A program made the translations under genes and the position numbers. From positions 1 to 64,000 of the forward strand of contig CANQKC010000010.1 of the NCBI GenBank assembly GCA_947624305.1: DNA of 64,000 nt, read 5' to 3'. Every line of letters begins with the position of its first letter. Within the stretch, counting starts at the first letter, position 1. Below the pieces are notes generated by a model, which was not told where the DNA came from, searched no databases, and was given only the letters and a program-made list of their open reading frames with translations. The DNA comes from an uncultured Monoglobus sp. (lineage in GTDB: Bacteria > Bacillota > Clostridia > Monoglobales > Monoglobaceae). This document shows, one piece after another, positions 48,795 to 59,226 of the stretch.

Positions 48795-50147
48795 TTATAC
48801 CAAATTATTCACGGTTCTGGGGTAGGGGAGTACGTCGCGGATATTGGTCATTCCTGTTACGTACATCACGAGCCTTTCAAAGCCCAGTCCAAAGCCCGCG
48901 TGTTTGCAGCCTCCGAAACGGCGCAGATCGAGGTACCTGCCGTAGGCCTCTTTGTCGAGGCCGAGCTCGTCCATCCGCTTTTCCAGAACATCGGGCCGCT
49001 CCTCGCGCTGGCTGCCGCCGATTATCTCGCCGATGCCCGGAACCAGACAATCGACCGCGGCCACGGTTTTGCCGTCGTCGTTGAGGCGCATATAAAACGC
49101 CTTGATCTCCTTCGGGTAATCGGTGACAAACACCGGCTTTTTGAACATCTCCTCGGTCAAGCAACGCTCGTGCTCGGTCTGCAGATCAACGCCCCATTCC
49201 ACGGGGTACTCGAACTTTTTGCCCGAGCTTTTCAGCATTTCGACCGCCTCGGTGTAGGTCACTCTGCCGAACTCGCTCTCCGCCACCCGGCGCAGCCTCT
49301 CAAGCAGGCCCTTGTCCACAAAACGGTTGAAAAACTCAAGCTCGTCCGCTGCGTTTTCCATAACATAATTTATCAGATATTTCAGCATGTCTTCGGCAAG
49401 CGCCATATCATCGCCGAGGTCGGCGAACGCCATTTCGGGCTCTATCATCCAGAATTCCGCCGCGTGGCGGGCCGTGTTGCTGTTCTCGGCGCGGAATGTC
49501 GGCCCGAAGGTGTATATGTCGCCGAAGGCCAGCGCGAACGCCTCGCCCTCGAGCTGGCCGCTGACGGTCAGCGAGGCGGGGATCCCGAAAAAGTCGTCCT
49601 TAACGTCGGTCTCGCCGGGCTTAAGCGTGGTCACGCGGAACATCTCGCCCGCGCCCTCGCAGTCGCTGCCGGTGATTATCGGCGTGTGGACGTATACGAA
49701 GCCCTTTTCGGAAAAATATTTGTGTATCGCCTGCGCCAGCATTGAGCGCACTCTGAAAACCGCCGAGAGCGCGTTGGTCCTCGGGCGCAGATGCGGAATG
49801 GTGCGCAGATATTCAAACGTGTGCCGCTTTTTTTGAAGCGGGTACTCGGGCGCGCTCGCGCCCTCGACCTTCGCCGCGTCAGCCTTGAGCTCAAACGGCT
49901 GTTTGGCTTCGGGAGTCAGCTCCAGAACGCCGCTCACCGTCACCGCGGAGCCCACGTTGAGCTTTGAGATCTCGCCGAAATTTTCAAGGCGTGAGTCCTC
50001 GATAACCACTTGGAGATTTTTGAAGCAGGAGCCGTCGTTGAGCTCGACAAAGCCGAAACTCTTCGAGGCGCGCACCGTGCGCACCCAGCCGCTGACGGTT
50101 ATGTTCCGCCCGCCGAAATCTCCGCCGAACAAATCTTTTATTTTCAT
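48795..50147 (-). CDS. asnS: Asparagine-tRNA ligase
   Basis: OB fold [41 protein letters not shown]-terminal [28 protein letters not shown]. Confidence 0.96.
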   Translation of the reverse strand: MKIKDLFGGDFGGRNITVSGWVRTVRASKSFGFVELNDGSCFKNLQVVIEDSRLENFGEISKLNVGSAVTVSGVLELTPEAKQPFELKADAAKVEGASAPEYPLQKKRHTFEYLRTIPHLRPRTNALSAVFRVRSMLAQAIHKYFSEKGFVYVHTPIITGSDCEGAGEMFRVTTLKPGETDVKDDFFGIPASLTVSGQLEGEAFALAFGDIYTFGPTFRAENSNTARHAAEFWMIEPEMAFADLGDDMALAEDMLKYLINYVMENAADELEFFNRFVDKGLLERLRRVAESEFGRVTYTEAVEMLKSSGKKFEYPVEWGVDLQTEHERCLTEEMFKKPVFVTDYPKEIKAFYMRLNDDGKTVAAVDCLVPGIGEIIGGSQREERPDVLEKRMDELGLDKEAYGRYLDLRRFGGCKHAGFGLGFERLVMYVTGMTNIRDVLPYPRTVNNLV

Positions 50148-50182
50148 TGCGTTATACCGTCCTTTTTGATCGGGTGAAATAG

Positions 50183-50256
50183 ACCCCTCTCAGTCAGGCT
50201 TCGCCTGACAGCTCTCCCCTTCCCAGGGGCGAGCCGGGACGTCGGGGCGCCGTCCC
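50183..50256. repeat. Palindromic intergenic repeat (CCCCTCTCAGTCAGGCTTCGCCTGACAGCTCTCCCC type)
   Basis: Same core as 43.9 kb and 48.6 kb copies. Confidence 0.7.
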
Positions 50257-50328
50257 CTACAACACGATAGATATTATCCGCCCGAATTTCTGCGCTTGCT
50301 TTGTAAGCATTTAATTTAACGCATCAAC

Positions 50329-50838
50329 CTAATCAAGCGAAAAGTGATTTTGCTTGCTGTAATCCTTGATAAGCTCGGCGCGGGGATAGCCCCGGCTGTG
50401 CTCCACCGAGTTTATGTAAAATCCCCTGCCATAGTAAAACCTGATCAAGGGAGTGACATGCGCGCCCGTGTGCAGGCGCAGGATCTTCACGTTATTCTCT
50501 CTCATTACCTTATCGACAACGCTCATAAGTATCTTGCCGATACCGTTGTTGCGCTGAGTGGACTTGACAGCGAAGCGGCTCAAATAAGCCTCGTGGTCGT
50601 CAAGAAGCTCGATGCGCACGGCGCCGACCGGCTCGTCATCGATAAACACCACGAAAACCTCTTTGGTCTCAATGTCATGGAGCACGTCCTCGCTCGTCTC
50701 GTTGAGGGCCTCTATGTCATAATCAAGCCCCGCCATTTCGCAATATTTCAAAAACGCGTCCTTGGTTATCTTTTTTATGGCGGGAACGTCGTCGCGGCTT
50801 GCGCGCTTGACCTCGAACGCGTAAAGCTGCTTATCCAT
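50329..50838 (-). CDS. GNAT family N-acetyltransferase
   Basis: YLSRFAVKSTQRNNGIGKILMSVVDKVMRENNVKILRLHTG; overlaps argF end. Confidence 0.9.
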   Translation of the reverse strand: MDKQLYAFEVKRASRDDVPAIKKITKDAFLKYCEMAGLDYDIEALNETSEDVLHDIETKEVFVVFIDDEPVGAVRIELLDDHEAYLSRFAVKSTQRNNGIGKILMSVVDKVMRENNVKILRLHTGAHVTPLIRFYYGRGFYINSVEHSRGYPRAELIKDYSKQNHFSLD

Positions 50839-51766
50839 TTCTGTTGTCCCCCACCATCAGCATCGCCATAACAGCCTTCTGCGCGTGGAGCCTGTTCTCG
50901 GCCTCGTCGAACACGACGCTGCGCTCGCCGTCGATCACGTCGGCTGTCATCTCAAAGCCGCGGTAGGCCGGCAGACAGTGCATGAATATGCTGTCGGGCT
51001 TGGACTTGTTGAACAGCTCAAGGTCAATCTGATAGCCTTGGAAGGCCTTGACGCGCTTTTCCTTCTCGCTCTCCTGGCCCATGCTCGCCCAGGTGTCGGT
51101 GTATACGACGTCGGCGTCCGTTATCGCCTCGACGGGATCGTTTGTCATGACTATCTTCGAGCCCAGCTCCTTTGCGTCCTCGCGGGCGTTGGCGACGATC
51201 TCGGGATCGCACTCATAGCCCTTGGGCGAGCCGACGCTTATGTCCATGCCCGCCTTGGCGCAGGCGTAGAGCAGCGAGTGGGCGACATTGTTGCCGTCGC
51301 CGATATACGCGAGCTTCAGACCGCGCAGGCGGCCCTTGTGCTCCTTGACGGTCATCAGATCAGCCAACGCCTGGCACGGGTGCAGCAGATCTGTGAGGCC
51401 GTTTATTATCGGGATCGAGCCGTATTTCGCAAGATCAAGCACGTCCTGATGATCAAAGGTCCTGATCATTATTCCGTCAACAAAGCGGCTCATGACCTTG
51501 GCGGTGTCGTAGATCGTCTCGCCGCGGCCGAGCTGAATGTCGTTCGCCGAAAGGAACAGGGCCTGGCCGCCGAGCTGATATATGCCTGTCTCAAACGACA
51601 CGCGGGTCCTTGTTGATGATTTTGTGAAGATCATCGCCAGAGTCTTGCCCTTTAAAATCTGATGCGGCTTGCCCGCCTTCTGCTCCTTCTTGAGCTTCGC
51701 GGCAAGAGACAAAAGCTGATTGAACTCCTCATGCGTAATATCGTGTATGCTTATAAAGTGTTTCAT
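50831..51766 (-). CDS. argF: Ornithine carbamoyltransferase
   Basis: MIFTKSSTRTRVSFETGIYQLGGQALFL, HPCQALADLMTVKE, FMHCLPAYRG. Confidence 0.96.
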   Translation of the reverse strand: MKHFISIHDITHEEFNQLLSLAAKLKKEQKAGKPHQILKGKTLAMIFTKSSTRTRVSFETGIYQLGGQALFLSANDIQLGRGETIYDTAKVMSRFVDGIMIRTFDHQDVLDLAKYGSIPIINGLTDLLHPCQALADLMTVKEHKGRLRGLKLAYIGDGNNVAHSLLYACAKAGMDISVGSPKGYECDPEIVANAREDAKELGSKIVMTNDPVEAITDADVVYTDTWASMGQESEKEKRVKAFQGYQIDLELFNKSKPDSIFMHCLPAYRGFEMTADVIDGERSVVFDEAENRLHAQKAVMAMLMVGDNRNG

Positions 51767-51767
51767 A

Positions 51768-52967
51768 TTATAATACCTCCTTGATCGCGTTTATCAGAAT
51801 ATCTATATCGGACTTATTGACGATGAGCGGCGGTACTATGCGCAGCACGCGGTCGCCCACAACGCCCACAAGAATTTTTTTCTCAAATAATTTATTGCCG
51901 ACCTCTTTGGCTTTCGGCTCTTTAAACTCCACGCCCCGCATCAGGCCCGCTCCGCGGACCTCGGCGATCTCCGGACATTCATCCTTGAGTTTATTCAGAC
52001 TATCGCCCAGATATTCGCCTGTCTCGGCAGCGCGGCCGAGCACGCCGTTGTTTAAAAGCTCATCAAGTACCACGAGGCCCGCGCGCGTCGACAGCGGATT
52101 GCCGCCGAAGGTTGTGCCGTGGTCGCCCGGCTTAAAGGCCGACGCGAATTTTTCACCTGCGCAGAAGGCCCCGATCGGCACTCCGCCACCCAGGCCCTTG
52201 GCCATTGTGAATATGTCGGGCTTAACTCCGTAAAGCTCATGCGCGAAAAGCCTGCCGCATCTGCCCACGCCGGTCTGAACCTCGTCAACGATAAAGGCGA
52301 TGTCGTTCTCGCGGCACAGGCGCTCGGCCTCGCGCGCGAACTCCATTGTCGCGGGGTGGACTCCGCTCTCGCCCTGAATGAGCTCGATCATAATTCCGGC
52401 GGTTTTCTCATTGACGGCGTTTTTGAGCGCGTCAATATCGTTGAGCTCAATATGCACGAATTTTTCTATCAGCGGCTTATACGGCGCCTGGTACTTGGGC
52501 TGGCCGGTGGCTGCCACAGTGGCCAGTGTTCTGCCGTGGAACGAGCTTTTAAGCGTGATGAACTCTATTCTCTCGGGTCTGCCCTGCTCGATCTGATACT
52601 TTTTGGCGAGCTTTATGGCGCCCTCGTTGGCCTCCGCTCCGGTCGAGCAGAAGAACGCTCTGTCCGCGCAGGTGTTTTCGACAAGCATTTGCGCGAGCCG
52701 CGCCTGATTTTCAACGTAATAAACGCTTGACGTGTGGATAAGTCTGCCGACCTGGTCGCGCAGCTCTCTTGTCAGTCTCTCATAATTATGTCCCAAGGCG
52801 GACACCGCTATACCGGCGAAAAAGTCTTTATAAATATCTCCCTCGGCCGATCTCAGGTTTATTCCGTCGCCGCTGACAAAGCTGACCGGGATACGGTCGC
52901 CGAACGTGTTCATGTAATATTTTTTGTCAAGAGCCTTTACCTGCTCCGTGCTTAAATTTGCGCTCAT
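51768..52967 (-). CDS. argD: Acetylornithine aminotransferase
   Basis: FVDEVQTGVGRCGRLFAHELYGVKPDIFTMAKGLGGGVPIGA; AGGAGCGG RBS supports start 52967. Confidence 0.93.
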   Translation of the reverse strand: MSANLSTEQVKALDKKYYMNTFGDRIPVSFVSGDGINLRSAEGDIYKDFFAGIAVSALGHNYERLTRELRDQVGRLIHTSSVYYVENQARLAQMLVENTCADRAFFCSTGAEANEGAIKLAKKYQIEQGRPERIEFITLKSSFHGRTLATVAATGQPKYQAPYKPLIEKFVHIELNDIDALKNAVNEKTAGIMIELIQGESGVHPATMEFAREAERLCRENDIAFIVDEVQTGVGRCGRLFAHELYGVKPDIFTMAKGLGGGVPIGAFCAGEKFASAFKPGDHGTTFGGNPLSTRAGLVVLDELLNNGVLGRAAETGEYLGDSLNKLKDECPEIAEVRGAGLMRGVEFKEPKAKEVGNKLFEKKILVGVVGDRVLRIVPPLIVNKSDIDILINAIKEVL

Positions 52968-53211
52968 TATTTCCGCTCCTTTCGGATAATCTAAGTTTGT
53001 TTATCACATACTCGTAGCCGCCCTCGGTGTGGGGCAGCAGACATTCCGAGCAGTCCTTGACCGTCTTGCCGCCCGACACGATCTCGCGGCAGTTCCCGCC
53101 GCAGTCCTCGCGGTCATATAAAGGACAAAAGCAGAACAGACAGTTTATCCGTTCCGCCTTGTGACAGGGGTAGTATTCGCAGTTCCTGTTCTCAAAATAT
53201 TCGCAGCCCAT
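52927..53211 (-). CDS. Cysteine-rich small domain protein
   Basis: MGCEYFENRNCEYYPCHKAERINCLFCFCPLYDREDCGGNC; start at ATG 53211, not the ORF-track start. Confidence 0.85.
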   Translation of the reverse strand: MGCEYFENRNCEYYPCHKAERINCLFCFCPLYDREDCGGNCREIVSGGKTVKDCSECLLPHTEGGYEYVINKLRLSERSGNNERKFKHGAGKGS

Positions 53212-53212
53212 A

Positions 53213-54088
53213 CTAATCGTTCGGAGCAACCACGATCCTGCGGTTGGGTTCCTCTCCCACGCTGTAGGTCTTAACGTCCTCGCTGCTCTGGAGCGCGGCG
53301 TGGATAATTCTTCTCTCGTTGGGCGACATCGGCTCGAGCGAGACCTCGCGGCCCTCGCGAATGACCTTGCGCTCAAGGCTTCTGGCGAGCTTGACAAGCG
53401 TTTCCTCGCGCTTCGCGCGGTAGCCCTCGGTGTCGATATTAACCTTTATATACGAGTTCTTTTCCTTGTTTACATACAGGCTGGTCAGGTACTGCACCGC
53501 GTCGAGAGTGTCGCCGCGCTTTCCGATGAGCAGGCCCATTCTCTCGCCCGAAACGGTGACGTCAACCGACTTGCCGCCGTTCACCGCAACGACCTCGGCG
53601 TCCTCAAGGCCCATCATATGGATAACGGTCTCGGCGAAATACTGCGCGTCCTTGACCGACTTCTCGGTGACCTCGCGGCGCTTCGCCTCGGCGGGCGACA
53701 GCTCCTTTTCGGGCGCGGGCGTTTTCGGAATTTCGGCGGGACGCTCCACTTTTTTCTCGGGCCGCGGTCTGCGGGGCTTTTCCGTTTTCGCGCCGACCTC
53801 TTTTTTAGCGGCCTCCGCGGCTTTTGCCTCCGCCTCGGCGGCCTTCTGCTGCTCCATTTTCTGGCGGCGCAGCTCGCGCGTTTCGCGGATGCGCTTTTCT
53901 TCCTCTTCTTCCTTGGTGATCCAGGCCGAGATAATAACCTCTCTGCCCAGGAGCTTGCCGAGTATTCCCTTGCCTATCTCGCGCTCCACGGTGTAGGAAA
54001 GCTCGTTGACCGAGACTCCGAGCTCCTCGGCGGCGAGACGCAGGGCCTCTTCCTTACTTTTTGCGTTTTTTTCTATTTTTCGCGGCAT
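53213..54088 (-). CDS. jag: Jag/KhpB RNA-binding protein
   Basis: Jag N-domain, KH (GLLIGKRGDTLDAVQYLTSLYVNKE) and R3H (SLEPMSPNERRIIHAALQ) domains. Confidence 0.95.
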   Translation of the reverse strand: MPRKIEKNAKSKEEALRLAAEELGVSVNELSYTVEREIGKGILGKLLGREVIISAWITKEEEEEKRIRETRELRRQKMEQQKAAEAEAKAAEAAKKEVGAKTEKPRRPRPEKKVERPAEIPKTPAPEKELSPAEAKRREVTEKSVKDAQYFAETVIHMMGLEDAEVVAVNGGKSVDVTVSGERMGLLIGKRGDTLDAVQYLTSLYVNKEKNSYIKVNIDTEGYRAKREETLVKLARSLERKVIREGREVSLEPMSPNERRIIHAALQSSEDVKTYSVGEEPNRRIVVAPND

Positions 54089-55088
54089 TTGCCATTTCCT
54101 CCTTTACGTCCTCGTCGGTTATATCGACATGGACAACCTTGTTAATAAATACCTGCTGAACAAGCTGCAAAAGCCCGCTCAGTATCCAGTAAAATCCGAT
54201 CGCCGCCGGCAGCGTGAACGCTATCCAAATCGAGAACAGCGGCATCATGATCATCATTGTCTTCATTGAATTGGGCTTCTCGTTTCCGTTCTCGTCCCTC
54301 TGCACCGGCTGAGGCGGCTGCATCTTCTGGGTGATGTAGCTTGTGAGATACGAGCTTCCGCCCGCGAGCAGCGGAATGAGCCACAGACCTATCGTGCCCC
54401 ATGTGAGGCCGCCCTCGGGCATTCTGCCCATCAGCAGGCCGAGAAGCGAGCCGAGGTTCGGCGTCTGCGAAAGATCAATTCCCAAAAGGTTAAAGTCGAT
54501 AAGCGTGTAGGTCTTGCCGGTCTCGGTGATAAAGTGGCTGTTCATGATCTCGGGCTGCTCAAACAGCAGCTTCGCGAAACGAATTTCATATATTCCGAAA
54601 TTTTTAAAGCTGTTTTCCGGAAAAATGTTCAGCGACTCGATGTTAAGCGCGGCAAGAAACCGGTTCAGCGCGTCGGGATTTGAAATTCCCCACTCGTCGA
54701 CCGCGCTGACTATCCTCCACACGTCCGAGCTCGCGACGCCCATGATGTAGATAATGGGCTGGCGCACAACATAGTAGAGCGCGAACAGGATAGGAAGCTG
54801 GATCAGCATCGGCAGACATCCGCTCATCGGATTGATCTGGTATTTCTGATAGAGCTTCATGGTCTCCTGATTAAGTTTTTCTTTGTCGTTGGCGTACTTT
54901 TTCTGAATTTCCATCAGAAGCGGCTGAATTTTTTGGGTCTTGAGCATCGACTTCTGCTGCTTGACCGTCAGCGGCGCAAGAATGAGCTTGACGATCAGCG
55001 TGAACAGAAGTATCGCAATACCGTAGTTGCTGGTGATAGTGTACATCAGTTTGAGGACCCAGCCAAGGGCCAGCATTATATAGGACAA
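54054..55088 (-). CDS. yidC: Membrane protein insertase YidC
   Basis: NYGIAILLFTLIVKLILAPLTVKQQKSMLKTQKIQPLLMEIQKKYANDKEKLNQE; MSGCLPMLIQLPILFALYYVV. Confidence 0.96.
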   Translation of the reverse strand: MSYIMLALGWVLKLMYTITSNYGIAILLFTLIVKLILAPLTVKQQKSMLKTQKIQPLLMEIQKKYANDKEKLNQETMKLYQKYQINPMSGCLPMLIQLPILFALYYVVRQPIIYIMGVASSDVWRIVSAVDEWGISNPDALNRFLAALNIESLNIFPENSFKNFGIYEIRFAKLLFEQPEIMNSHFITETGKTYTLIDFNLLGIDLSQTPNLGSLLGLLMGRMPEGGLTWGTIGLWLIPLLAGGSSYLTSYITQKMQPPQPVQRDENGNEKPNSMKTMMIMMPLFSIWIAFTLPAAIGFYWILSGLLQLVQQVFINKVVHVDITDEDVKEEMANAAKNRKKRKK

Positions 55089-55110
55089 TTACAGCACTCC
55101 TTAATATTTT

Positions 55111-55320
55111 TTACGGATAATCTATGCCGCCCTTTGAAAAGGGGTTGCACCGAAGCAGGCGCCAGACAGCCTTGAGGCTCCCCCTGACCGCCCCGTATTT
55201 TTTGATCGCCAGAACAGCGTACTGGGAGCACGAGGGATAAAACCTGCAGGTCGGCCTGCCCTTTAAGGGCGAGATATACCGCTGATAACCTTTGATAAGT
55301 TTAATCAACAAATTTTTCAT
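55111..55320 (-). CDS. yidD: Membrane protein insertion efficiency factor YidD
   Basis: [72 protein letters not shown] 55320. Confidence 0.95.
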   Translation of the reverse strand: MKNLLIKLIKGYQRYISPLKGRPTCRFYPSCSQYAVLAIKKYGAVRGSLKAVWRLLRCNPFSKGGIDYP

Positions 55321-55460
55321 AATTTCACCAAGCGCGCGGGCGGGCCCGCCGCCCGTTTTGTTCCGTTTCCGAGGCAAAATACGAACCGTTAAATAATATA
55401 ACATGAAACGGAAATTTTTGCAACCGTATTTTCAATAAAATTATATAATTTTACAGAAAT

Positions 55461-55820
55461 TTAATTGTTAAAATTAATTTGTTTTACGGCCTTTCTGACC
55501 GCGGTTATAAAATCCCGCCGAAGCCTGTCATAATCCGCGTCGGGCGCCGCGGCCCGCGCGACGATAACCATGTCGGCGTGCGCGCCCTCGGGCAGGATGC
55601 CGCCGCGCAAAACAAGCTCGCGGTACAGGGCTCTCAGGCGGCGCTTGGCGCGGTTGCGCCTGACGGCGCAGCCCACCTTTTTGCCGGCGGTGAGGCCGAG
55701 TCGGTCCACTCGCTTGTTTTTAAGCGCGTAGACCACGAGCGTCGGTGTGACGCACATCTTTCCCCGCTTGTAAAGGCGGGCAAAATCGGTATTCTTTTTT
55801 AAACTGACGACAGAGCCCAA
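55461..55820 (-). CDS. rnpA: Ribonuclease P protein component
   Basis: SLKKNTDFARLYKRGK...GLTAGKKVGCAVRRNRAKRRLRALYRE; TTG start with AGGAGG upstream. Confidence 0.95.
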   Translation of the reverse strand: MGSVVSLKKNTDFARLYKRGKMCVTPTLVVYALKNKRVDRLGLTAGKKVGCAVRRNRAKRRLRALYRELVLRGGILPEGAHADMVIVARAAAPDADYDRLRRDFITAVRKAVKQINFNN

Positions 55821-55886
55821 CGCCGTGCCTCCTTCCGTTAAACAAAAAGACGCCGCTTACGGCGTCTATCCAACAATGAAACGAGA

Positions 55887-56021
55887 TTACGCGGACAGTT
55901 TCTTTCTGCCCTTGAGTCTTCTCCTTGCCAAAACCTTGCGGCCGTTCTTGGTACTCATTCTCTTTCTGAAGCCGTGAACCTTGGATCTGTGTCTCTTTTT
56001 CGGCTGGTAAGTTCTGAGCAT
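55887..56021 (-). CDS. rpmH: 50S ribosomal protein L34 (missed by the ORF track)
   Basis: Minus-strand translation [44 protein letters not shown]. Confidence 0.97.
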   Translation of the reverse strand: MLRTYQPKKRHRSKVHGFRKRMSTKNGRKVLARRRLKGRKKLSA

Positions 56022-56039
56022 TTATATCCCTCCTTAGCA

Positions 56040-56463
56040 ATAAATAGGATTAATTATTTACATTATATGTCATTTTCCCGCGGGACGACAAATCCGCGAT
56101 TTATAATCTGCGATTTGCAAATCCCCGCAAAAAATCTTTAATATTATACCATGACTTATATTGCTTGTCAAGTAATAATTTTACACAAATTTTGTTTATA
56201 ATTTTGTGTAAAATGTTTTTTTTGCATTTTTCCGAAGATATTGTTATTTGGATTTTCATACGCAACTATATTTTGTATGATACGATTTTGAGGCGCTTTT
56301 CAAAAAATTTTTTGGCCAATTTGGTGTTGAAAAATGATTTTCTTTTTGTTAAAATATATTTACACGAGTGTTACAGAGAGCGCGGATCCGCCCGAAAACG
56401 GCGCAAAAACGTTGGTTCGCGCTTCCGAATATATTAATTGACGAAAAGAAAAAGAGGAGAAAT
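56040..56463. other. Candidate chromosomal replication origin (oriC) between rpmH and dnaA
   Basis: AT-rich divergent rpmH/dnaA intergenic region; inverted DnaA-box-like TTTTACACA at 56179-56187 and 56205-56213. Confidence 0.65.
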
Positions 56464-57798
56464 ATGTTGAAAACAACAGAGAATGTTAACGACGTCTGGG
56501 ACGGTGTCAGGGCCCAGCTTAAAGACGAGATGTCCTCGGTTGCCTTTGACACCTGGATCAAGCCCGTTGTTCCGGTCGAGCTCAACGAGGTCAAAATCAA
56601 GCTCCGCGTTCCGGGCGGGCTGCAGAAGGGGAGCCTCGGCAAAAGCATGATCATGACTAAATACCGCTCCCTCATAGAAAGCTCGCTCAAAAACGTTACC
56701 GGAAGAACGGTCGATCTTGACGTGTGCTTCGAGGAGACGGGCGCGGGTGCCACGGGCGACCCGATAACCTTTGAGGGGATGCTGAACAGCAAATACACGT
56801 TTGAAAACTTCGTCGTGGGCAACAACAACAATCTGGCTCACGCGGCGTCATTGGCGGTCGCCGAAAGCCCGGGCCACAAATACAACCCGCTGTTCATATA
56901 CGGCGGCAGCGGCCTCGGCAAGACGCATCTTCTGCACGCGATCGGCAATTACTACCTGACGAACAATCCCGGCAAAAAGGTACTTTACACCACGAGTGAA
57001 AAGTTTACCTATGAGCTTATAAACGCCATCCGCGAAAAGACCAATCAGGAGTTCCGCAACAGGCACCGCACGGTCGATCTGCTGCTGCTTGACGACGTGC
57101 AGTTTTTGGCGAGCAGGGTCACGGCGCAGGAGGAGTTTTTCCACACCTTCAACGCGCTCTACGAATCGGGCAAGCAGATCGTGCTCACGTCCGACCGCCT
57201 GCCCTCCGAAACGCCTCATCTTGAGGACAGGCTCAAAACGCGGTTCCAGATGGGCCTGCTGGCGGATCTGCAGCCGCCCGAGTTTGAGACGCGCGTCGCG
57301 ATACTCAAGAGCAAGGTCGAGAACGAGTATTTCACGTTTGACGAGGAGATCATGGAGTATGTGGCCAACAACGTCACTTCAAACGTCCGCGATCTTGAGG
57401 GGGCGCTCAAGCGAATTCTGGCCTACGCCGGAATAGAGCGCACCAACACCATATCCATGGAGCTGGCGCAGAAGGCGCTGAAGGAGATTATCTCGACGCT
57501 GCCGCAGAGGAACATCACCACCGCGGTCATAATCGACGAGGTAGAGAAATACTACCACCTGCCGAAGGGCTCGCTGATCACCAAAAAGCGCTCCAACGAC
57601 ATCGCGTATCCGCGGCACATCGCCATGTACATATCAAGAGTCATTCTTGACGCGTCCTATTCCAAAATAGGCGAGGACTTCAGGCGCGACCATTCCACGG
57701 TCATGAACGCGGTAAAAAAGATGAAAAAGCTCGTCACCGAAAATCCCGAGCTTCAGGCCAGCATAGACGAGCTTGTAACCAATATCAAGAGGGATTGA
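56464..57798 (+). CDS. dnaA: Chromosomal replication initiator DnaA
   Basis: KYTFENFVVGNNNNLAHAASLAVAESPGHKYNPLFIYGGSGLGKTHLLHAIGN; C-terminal DNA-binding YPRHIAMYISRVILDASYSKIGEDFRRDHSTV. Confidence 0.97.
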   Translation: MLKTTENVNDVWDGVRAQLKDEMSSVAFDTWIKPVVPVELNEVKIKLRVPGGLQKGSLGKSMIMTKYRSLIESSLKNVTGRTVDLDVCFEETGAGATGDPITFEGMLNSKYTFENFVVGNNNNLAHAASLAVAESPGHKYNPLFIYGGSGLGKTHLLHAIGNYYLTNNPGKKVLYTTSEKFTYELINAIREKTNQEFRNRHRTVDLLLLDDVQFLASRVTAQEEFFHTFNALYESGKQIVLTSDRLPSETPHLEDRLKTRFQMGLLADLQPPEFETRVAILKSKVENEYFTFDEEIMEYVANNVTSNVRDLEGALKRILAYAGIERTNTISMELAQKALKEIISTLPQRNITTAVIIDEVEKYYHLPKGSLITKKRSNDIAYPRHIAMYISRVILDASYSKIGEDFRRDHSTVMNAVKKMKKLVTENPELQASIDELVTNIKRD

Positions 57799-57801
57799 CC
57801 C

Positions 57802-59208
57802 ATGAAAATGTTTGACACAATAGCAGCGATAGCCACGCCCATAGGTTCAGGCGGCGTGGCTATTATACGCGTCAGCGGCGAGGACGCCGAGAGCGCGGCG
57901 CAGAGCGTCGTGTCTCTCAGATGCGGGAAGCCGCTTAAAGAGGCGGAGAACCGCCGTCTTTATCTGGCCGACGCGCACAAGGCGGGGGATAAAAACGCCG
58001 TTTTGGACGAGGCGCTCGTTTCGGTCATGCGCGCGCCGCACTCCTACACCGGCGAGACCGTCGTCGAGATCAACTGCCACGGTGGCTGGCTCGCCGCGGA
58101 CTCGATCCTCAAAGAGATACTCGCCTCGGGTGCGAGGCTCGCGGAGGCTGGAGAGTTCACCCGCCGCGCCTTCGTCAACGGCAAGACCGATCTGATCGGC
58201 GCCGAGGCGGTCATGGACATAATCGACTCAAACAGCGGGCTCGGCCTCAGCAACGCGGCAAAGTCGCGCGGCGGAGCGCTGAGCCGGAAAATCGACGCGG
58301 CGAGAGAGGGTATTCTCGCCATAACAGCGGAGATCGCGGCAGCGGCTGACTATCCCGAGGAGGTCGATCCGCTGCCCGCGGACGAGACGGCTGCGCTTAT
58401 CGGCGCGGCGGCGAAGCGGATCGACGAGCTTATCGCCGGCTTTGAGACCGGAAAGATCCTGCGCGACGGGATCGCGGCGGTCATCGCGGGCAGACCTAAC
58501 GTGGGCAAATCATCGCTGATGAACGCCCTGACGCGGAGCGACCGCGCGATCGTGACCTCGATCCCCGGAACCACGCGCGACACCGTTGAGGAGGTCGTAA
58601 ACATCAAAGGGGCCGCCATGCGGCTGCTGGACACCGCGGGAATTCGCGGCGAGACAGACGACGAGATCGAGCGCATCGGCATTGACCGCGCGCTCAGGTG
58701 GATAGACAAGGCCGATCTGTGCATATTCGTCGCGGACAGCAGCGAAGCGCTGACCGACGAGGATATGCGGATAATCGAGGCGTTAAAGGGAAAGACCTGC
58801 GTCTTCGCCTTAAACAAGACGGATATAAGCACTAAGACGCGGCTCACGAAAAAAGAGCTTGCCGAAAAGACCGGCATTGACACCGCGGACATAATCGAGA
58901 CCGCGGCGCCCGAAAACGGCGAGGCGCGCGGCATCGAGGCTTTGGAGAGCCGCATAGCGGACAAGTTCGCGCTGGGCAAGATAAGCGGCGGCGACGTGTA
59001 TGTTTCAAACGCCCGCCAGAGAGATTCGCTGACAAAAGCGCGCGAGGCTCTGGGCCTCGCCCTTGAGGGGGCGCTGAACGGAGCGCCGTTTGACCTGCTT
59101 TACATCGACTTGGAGGACGCGCTTTCGGCCCTGGGCGAAGTGACCGGCATGACGGTCCAGGAAGAAATCATCGACAATGTGTTTTCCCGCTTCTGCGTGG
59201 GAAAGTAA
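57802..59208 (+). CDS. mnmE: tRNA uridine-5-carboxymethylaminomethyl(34) synthesis GTPase MnmE
   Basis: DTIAAIATPIGSGGVAIIRVSG, GRPNVGKSSLMNALTRSDRAIVTSIPGTTRDTVEE, C-terminal FSRFCVGK. Confidence 0.96.
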   Translation: MKMFDTIAAIATPIGSGGVAIIRVSGEDAESAAQSVVSLRCGKPLKEAENRRLYLADAHKAGDKNAVLDEALVSVMRAPHSYTGETVVEINCHGGWLAADSILKEILASGARLAEAGEFTRRAFVNGKTDLIGAEAVMDIIDSNSGLGLSNAAKSRGGALSRKIDAAREGILAITAEIAAAADYPEEVDPLPADETAALIGAAAKRIDELIAGFETGKILRDGIAAVIAGRPNVGKSSLMNALTRSDRAIVTSIPGTTRDTVEEVVNIKGAAMRLLDTAGIRGETDDEIERIGIDRALRWIDKADLCIFVADSSEALTDEDMRIIEALKGKTCVFALNKTDISTKTRLTKKELAEKTGIDTADIIETAAPENGEARGIEALESRIADKFALGKISGGDVYVSNARQRDSLTKAREALGLALEGALNGAPFDLLYIDLEDALSALGEVTGMTVQEEIIDNVFSRFCVGK

Positions 59209-59226
59209 AAGATTGAGGAGCGAGAG

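Noticed and set aside
50148-50328. T-box leader upstream of asnS
   Set aside because: No T-box GGUGG(U/A)ACC-like sequence or specifier stem seen; region is occupied by an intergenic repeat.
55720-56040. 106-aa minus-strand ORF in the track across rpmH
   Set aside because: Wrong frame; the real gene is rpmH at 55887-56021.
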